A program made the translations under genes and the position numbers. A model generated the notes under the pieces. It did no database searches. It saw only the letters and a list, made by a program, of their open reading frames with translations, and was not told the DNA's origin. This document shows positions 57,549-64,000 of a stretch of DNA of 64,000 nucleotides, in pieces (within the stretch, counting starts at the first letter, position 1; every line of letters begins with the position of its first letter). This DNA is from Epiperipatus broadwayi (Eukaryota > Onychophora > Udeonychophora > Euonychophora > Peripatidae). The stretch spans positions 11,027,160 through 11,091,159 of the forward strand of contig JAQFVV010012398.1 of NCBI GenBank assembly GCA_028023455.1, in the 5' to 3' direction.

Positions 57549-60500
57549 GCCAGGCTGAGTCATAACTATGAGCCTTTGGTGTTCCAAATATAACCTGAGC
57601 GGAGGAGGAAGTGCTTTCTTCCTCTATAATTAACATATCAGAAATATCACCACCGACAAGCCTGCGAAAAGAACGATAGCCCTATGCCAGCAACGTTGAA
57701 GATGATGACTTGATAGTCACCGTTTGAAAATAAAACCCAATTATAGAATGCTCCACTTGATGACTTGATCAAATTAATTAAAGTCAATCGAGCTTTTAAC
57801 TAAATCTATTTTAACGCATTATAAAATTATATTAGTCATGCCCCAAATATCGTGCCCTTCCTGAATCTAAATAGCAAATAACTGAAATTTGAATTAGAAT
57901 ATATTTGATTGATTCCTTTATCAGCCCTTTTGCAAAAAACATTTTAAGATTATATATGAATAAATACACATTGTTGAATACGAGAAAATAGCTGGGGCAT
58001 AGATTAGAAATGGAGCTAATAATTTATTATTAGACAATTATAAAAATAACAAACATTTAATAATTTCTTTCAACTCGATGATTGATAGAAGTGTATAAAT
58101 CTAGTTCTAATGGGTGAGAATTATTATCAGATTTAATATTATATTATTTGCATGAGGCAAATAGAACAAAGGAGTTCATCGAGTCGAAGGATTATTGGCA
58201 TATAATTAAAAATAAACGACATTAGTAAATCACACAAATATATATATATATATTATAATAAATGAACAGCCAGCGTAAGAAAGGAGAATTAAATCTAAGG
58301 ACAAGAGATTTAGAATTACGACATAATTTAAAATAGCATAAATAAAACTAAGTTTTACACAGAGATTATTACATTAAATGAGAAGAGCTCTTAAAGGGAG
58401 TGTAAAGTAAAGTTCGGAAATTGGCCAGAAAGTTTAAGGTTCATTATGGAAATATATTACCCATTTCTTCCGGGGCTGGTTTCCTTAGTTTACACGTCCA
58501 GGTTGGTAAAACATAGGCACCATTTGGTCGATTACTTGATCAGTATTTTAATGAATTTTCATGATTTTAGCAGCATAATTGGTCCGGAAAACATTCAGCA
58601 GCTTCATTGAAGATTTTTAGGGGACTTCAGGAACCGCAGCCAGATTCCTGACATTTTAGCCCTTCACCATGATCGAAACACTATTTAATTTTATAATTTA
58701 AGAACGCACATAGTTGACTGCACTTCTCTACAACAAAGATGGCTTCCCTTCAAACTTTTCAGGGCTATATATACTGTATTTAATGCCTTCGGGCTAGCGC
58801 TTCTTTCATTATCAATGTTACAAAATTTACTGGTTATTGTTAGACACATTCCTTTGATAAGGCTTAAAAACTCATTAACTTGAATTCATTTTCTAATTAG
58901 AAAATGAATTCTTAAATCTAAAAACGATTTTAATTAGGGAATCCTTACATTTTAAATACTTATCTTTTTTTTTTTAATTAATAAAACTTTAACTATTGTT
59001 TTGGAAAGGGAAAATCTGAAAGCTTATCGAAAGAATGTAGCTTTTAATCATTAAAGATTTAACAAATTATTTAAAAGTGAAATAAACATTCCCGATGCAA
59101 TGAAACTTTCAAACTATTATATATATTTGAATATTTACAAATATATACGCACAATCCATGCAGTTATAATATATATAAATTCATGAATAATTCTATCATG
59201 AATTTATTATTAAAATTGATCAATTTAAATCTGAAACAAATTAATTTTAATACACATTTCTGTAATAGCTTTTCTTTATGGAAATTAGCGTGGATTGAAC
59301 GTATAAAGCCCCATTGCATCGGAAATTTAAGGTTAGTACTAGGGGTTTGAAGTGGGCTTATGGCTAGATGTCATGAAGCTAAAATCGAACTCAGATCCGA
59401 CTGCTTCAATATATATATATATATGTAATTGAGTAAATGAATGATATTTTATTTCAAATTCATATGTAGAATAAGTAATTAAAAGATCTTTATAACAGCC
59501 TCTTCTCTCTCAGCTGCCAAATGGTGAAAAATTTAGCACTTTTTCATCCTTATTCTATTCCTACCAAAGAAAATAATTGGCTGAGTGGGCTATCTGAAAA
59601 AAAATTAAAGCTTGCTTAAAATCTTCCTAGATTCAACTCCAACTTGTAGGCATAGCAGGTTGATGTAATAAACTTTAAATCATAAACCCTTTCACTCCTG
59701 GATTATACAAGCATGTATAAAAACAGATAATATATGTGTGCCATTTTCTAAGACATATGTAGATTAATTTAATTTAATATAATAAAATAAGCATTTTCTT
59801 ATTAGTTAAATATATTTTACTCGGTTGGAATAATAAATATCTGAAATCAAAAAACAATAATCACATTTGGATGTACAGTTGAGTGATTCAATAAAAGCAA
59901 GTTAAGAATAATGAGTTCAGAGAAACAAAATAGTCACAAACTATTTTCAAAAAGTTGAATGACTTTTCCAGCATCAGAAAAAGCTACAAAAATATGATAT
60001 ACTTCTTTCAAAAGAAAGTTTATTTCCACTTGACTTGATGCCAAATTCATTAATTCCAGCCACAAGCAGACTGGCAAAGAATTTAGAACTATCTCCAACA
60101 AAATAACAGAATAGATTAATACAACAAACATTAAAGCATTACAATAGTAGAATGGTGAAGTACAGATCAACTATGCAAAGATCTTCCAATTCTTAAATGA
60201 TGAATTTATTTCTCACTTGTCCTCACATCTTGATACTCTTAAAGAATAAAATTTGATTTTCATTATTTCCAAACACTTCACAATTTATGGAGAAAATAAT
60301 AACAAAAAGAGTAAAAAAAGAATAAAATGAAAAAAAAATAAAATGAAATTAGCACTTCTCTATATATTAAAAATAATGAACTTAAAATCTTCATTTTAAA
60401 AAAGGGAGAGGAAAGAAAAAAACATAAAACTAATAAAAATGGCTAAATAAACACAGTGCTGACAGATATATGCAAAGTGAAAACTATACATGAAATTAAA

Positions 60501-60629
60501 ATTATGAATATAGAAACAAAATAATGATAAACTTTATAATTGCCTAATCAAGTCTATGAGCAATAAATAAAATTGTAAGGTTAATTGCCAAGAACGGACA
60601 ATGTTAAGCACTAAAATGGTGAATTGAGC

Positions 60630-60771
60630 ATCCTTTTAAGTGACAAAATGATAGATGTTTGTTTTACTCAGATATCAATCAATCCAGGAACTTTTATTTC
60701 ATCCTTTTAAGTGACAAAATGATAGATGTTTGTTTTACTCGGATATCAATCAATCCAAGAACTTTTATTTC
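60630..60771. repeat. 71-bp tandem duplication, nearly identical units
   Basis: Units start atccttttaagtgacaaaat at 60630 and 60701. They differ at about two bases (actcagat/actcggat and ccaggaac/ccaagaac). Confidence 0.95.
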
Positions 60772-61083
60772 AAAGTACACCATTATATTATTAAGCTAAA
60801 CTGATCAGATCAAAAATAATCATGAAAAAAAAATAAACACAATTCCAATGATAACTTCAATTTAAGATTAAACAAAATTATTGTGCTGAATTCAGACCAA
60901 AGTAAATGGCAAATTACTTTTAACCATTCAACTAAAACCATACTTAATTAATACCACTCACTATTATAAAAAATATATTTTAATTGTCAATATATATATT
61001 TTTATAACTGAAAATAAAAATAAATTGTGAATAAAACAAGTTTTCTTATTACATACAGTTATCAAATTATGGTATAGTTTTCA

Positions 61084-64000
61084 AATTTTTTTTTTTAATT
61101 TTTATTTTAAGTAATAAACTTTATTAAACAAACCTCTAAATATATACAGGAAATATCTACAAATTAGTTTTGATTCACTTTATCCATTACCATAAATTTA
61201 CTGATATTGTCCCCAAAAACACCACAATGCGAGTCTATAAGTCTAACATTGTTATAAAGTTAATATAATTTTCCTTATTAAATCCAAGAGTTATACCATA
61301 CAATACTCCTAGTTTAAACATGGAACCTTTATTCTCTCTTGCGAAATCCTTTATTTTTCCGCTTTATATACTTCTACTATCTCATTCTCTTTTTGTGTGT
61401 CTATTTTTACACTCACATTTTACAAGTGGTCATAGCAGTCCCTTTTCATAATCTTCTTTTTTTTTTGTTTTTTGATAATTTTCCCAAATGTCTATGAAAA
61501 TAGTTGTCCCAATCATTATAAAGTTTCTTCAACCAATTAAGTTTTTTATTATCAAATATTAAAGAACACCGGATTGTCCATATAGTTTTCAATGTATGTA
61601 TTATCACCATTGCATTATGTAGTTTGAATTTCATTACATTTTGCTTATGAAAAACTCTGTATCTTAGCCTCCCAAAGGCAAAGCATTCTTCGAGTAAGTG
61701 TTGAAATGTTTCACATTTATTTTTACAAAATGTTAACAAGTTCCCTCTAAGCTCATTCCCAATCTTTTATTAATGTGTGCTGTAGTTGGTAAAACTCCAT
61801 TGATCAACTTAAATATGAATTTCATATATGCCTGTAGTGTATAAATTAAGTGGAATCCATGAATTTTCAGGTTTTACTCCCCTTCTTATGTCTTTATATC
61901 TAATGCCTTCCAAGTTTTGCACATTAAGCTCATCTTGTATGTCCTTATATGCAATAAACATATCTGCCAAATAACATCTCTCCGCCTCTCTTTCAATATA
62001 TGATATCACCAGTTGGCGGACTGAAGCATTGATCCTTCATAACATTTTAAAATGTCCTTGTGGTAATAAAATTTACATATACTTTTGGATCAACTAAGTT
62101 AAGCCCTCCCTCATTAATGGGCAACTGTAATATTGCCATTGACAATAATCTAGATTTCTTCCCCCAGATGAATTTTTTAGCCATCTGGTTTATACTACGA
62201 ATTGTTTTGTTATATAGTTTTACCTATGGACCATAATAACTAAGGATCCCTGTTGCAAATGCATTAAACAATTGAGTTCTTGTCACTTCATAGAGCTTGA
62301 ATGATGTGAAGTTATTACTCCTCTCTCTCTCCTAATTTTTGTAATTAGCTGATCTAAGTAACCATTCATACGTGTCATTGACATATATAATGGCAATCCA
62401 AGAAATGACTTTGGCTGAGCTATAAATTCAGATGGTATCCTTTTACCCATTGCCAATTGCCATGCTGCTGATGTTAGATGAAACTACTGAACATGTAACT
62501 TGTTGAAATTTTTTTAGGACATTCATCACTACATTAATATTATAACTATTTTCTAGTATTATTATAATATCATCAAAAAAGGCTGTGACTCCTAAATGCA
62601 GTAGATAGATCCCATTAAGCAATGTCTCTATTTCTTTAATCATGGCGTCTACATAAATTGCAAATAAGAGCACTGCCAATGGAGAACCTCGGGGAATACC
62701 TTTCTCGGGGATGAAGAATTCATATCTGCACATATAATTTTTTATAGGAGATTCTATTATTTCTTATGTAATTCACTACAGTATTCTCTAGGTATTTGTC
62801 TTTTTTGATCAGATTGTTCAGGGCTTTTATGAGATATGACCAGTTAACTAGGTCAAATGCTGATTTTAAATCCAATTTGTATTGCAAAGTACTGCGTTAG
62901 CTTAAGTTCATTTGCATACTTTATTGCTTCTTGTATTTTTAGAGCTGCATTTACGGTTCTTTTACCCTTGAAATGTAATGCACTGATATTTTATCTATTA
63001 CAAGTTATTCAATTTTTTTAGTAGTATTCAAGCTAAGATTTTTGAATCAATATTCTCTATAGATATGTTTCTTAGGTGTTCGAAAGTTGGGGTTTGTTTT
63101 GATTTGCCTTTTTTTATGCCAAAAATTATTCTATTGTTTATGTAAAGTCAATCAATCCTTTCATTACACATCTGATTGAAAAATTTTGACATTGCACCTG
63201 CCAATACATAATTGATCTGTTTGTACACTGAGGTTGGTATAGAGTCGTTTGCTGTTGTCATCTGTAATTTCAACCTATTAATTTTGTTCATTATTTCTTC
63301 AATCGATATATATTTTTTTGAATTTTCTATGGCCACTCTCTCATATTTATCAATATCTACTACTCGACAGCCGAAATTTGTTTTCAGCTTTTCGACATTC
63401 ATCAACCTCATCTCCAGATACCACAGTATTCTCTTCTGTCTCCTCAGAAGCAATGGTCTTTGTATGTGGTATATAATTTTTTCTATAGATAATCACTGTT
63501 TTTGATTGTATTCAACTTGCAGTTGATTGATAAATTCATGATTAGGACTTAAGCCAGAAATATCCTGATATGTCTTATGAATCTCATGGATCCTATTTTT
63601 CATTTGGTACTGAGATCCTCACTTTTATATCATAAGTCTGATATGGATTTCTTTATTTGATACCATGCAATGCATGAAGGAAGTTTTGTAAGTCTTGTGT
63701 AATAGTTTGTAATGATTATAATGTTTGATAATTTGATCAACTGAAAATTTGATTTGGCTTCTAATATTCTTTTTTACTGTGTACGAATATATTTTTTTAT
63801 TTCTTACATAATTATTAATTTGCAGTTGTACTCTTAGGTGATCAGAGAATGTAATAAATGAAGTGTCAATAATAGAATCATTAACTTTACTTACCGAAAC
63901 AAAGAATAAATCTATTAGTGAAGAGTATCTACTGCTGAAAAATGTGTAAGCATCATTTCCATATTTCATTTGTAGCAGATATACTGCCACATCCTTCAAC
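61084..64000 (-). mobile_element. LINE-C: degenerate LINE running off the right edge
   Basis: Minus-strand non-LTR retrotransposon. The 3' end is an A-tract (T-run at 61086-61096 on the plus strand) preceded by AATAAA-type sequence. Coding relics run from the C-terminal knuckle region near 61.7 kb to the endonuclease at the window edge. The C-terminal pattern (HTLKTIWTIRCSLIF) parallels LINE-1 ORF2 (FVLYSIWIVRCKTL), so it belongs to the same broad Tx1/L1-like group. Confidence 0.8.
61446..63999 (-). pseudogene. endonuclease-reverse transcriptase relic of LINE-C
   Basis: In gene order: endonuclease C-terminus at 63999-63625 (RYSSLIDLFFVS, then FITFSDHLRVQ, with the Asp of LIDL and the SDH triad); pre-RT region at 63453-63148 (ISIEEIMNKINRLK, ANDSIPTSVYKQI); RT palm at 62733-62443 (GIPRGSPLAVLLFAIYVDAM and AFFDDIIIILE, the catalytic Y/F-x-DD box with both aspartates kept); C-terminus at 61739-61446 (CETFQHLLEECFAFGRLRYR, a remnant of the Cys/His knuckle). 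Separate frames and internal stops show it is dead. The N-terminus lies beyond the window. Confidence 0.8.

Larger units (their letters stand above)
56801..61083. other. non-coding stretch, partly less AT-rich
   Basis: Two simple tandem duplications are listed separately. The part from 58440 to 58800 is GC-richer; on the minus strand it has a TATA-like gtatatatag followed by gccatctttgttg. A B-box-like gatctgagttcgatttta (minus) lies at about 59380-59400. No protein was recognised in any frame, including the 78-codon minus frame at 59934-60170. Confidence 0.4.

Noticed and set aside
63212-63505. Plus-strand 97-codon frame at the right edge
   Set aside because: Antisense to the LINE-C reverse transcriptase region.

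Overview
The window is AT-rich nuclear DNA from an invertebrate-type animal genome, full of transposable elements. The evidence is several non-LTR retrotransposons, a Penelope-like (PLE) endonuclease fragment, a mariner-type transposon with a DUF4817-like N-terminus, hAT-like MITEs, many foldback elements and tRNA-like short repeats, with long A/T runs and microsatellites between them. I found no convincing host gene, exon series, rRNA, functional tRNA or CRISPR array. The species cannot be named from the sequence. Nothing looks bacterial, organellar or viral.

Layout. 0-5 kb: dispersed repeats, a TA-flanked MITE (1787-2138) and a TIR element with 8-bp target duplication (E1, 3253-4234). 5.2-6.7 kb: a complete but broken mariner-type element. 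6.8-12 kb: unannotated AT-rich DNA. 12-15.8 kb: a 5'-truncated LINE (LINE-A) and two long foldback elements. 16-17.6 kb: a dispersed repeat family (S family). 17.66-26.0 kb: a TIR element (E2) carrying a nearly full-length, nearly intact 6.3-kb LINE of Tx1/L1 type. 27-28.2 kb: a cluster of tandem and inverted tRNA-like repeats. 34.2-35.8 kb: a PLE GIY-YIG endonuclease gene cut in two by a TA-inserting TIR element (copy A). 36.4-37.2 kb: a long palindrome whose arms carry hammerhead-like motifs. 37.4-40.4 kb: copy C of the same TIR family, with further elements nested inside it, including E3. 41.5 and 50.5 kb: two opposed hAT-like MITEs, each with a perfect 8-bp target duplication. 42.9-44.2 kb: copy B. 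46.2-49.3 kb: a less AT-rich, uncharacterised segment. 53.4-55.9 kb: a degenerate LINE (LINE-B) related to LINE-A. 61.1 kb to the end: a third LINE (LINE-C) running off the right edge.

How the parts relate. These genes do not cooperate; the window records successive insertions. Three nestings can be read directly. The LINE sits in E2 between two copies of a 14-bp motif. Copy A sits in the PLE gene, and removing it with one TA restores the PLE reading frame. A hAT-like MITE sits at the same place in copies A and B, so it was there before they spread. E1 and E3 are members of one family (shared TIRs and internal module), and E2 has related TIRs, so it looks like a cousin. The strongest item for follow-up is the LINE-in-E2 arrangement, which recalls Tx1L inside the Tx1D DNA transposon of Xenopus.
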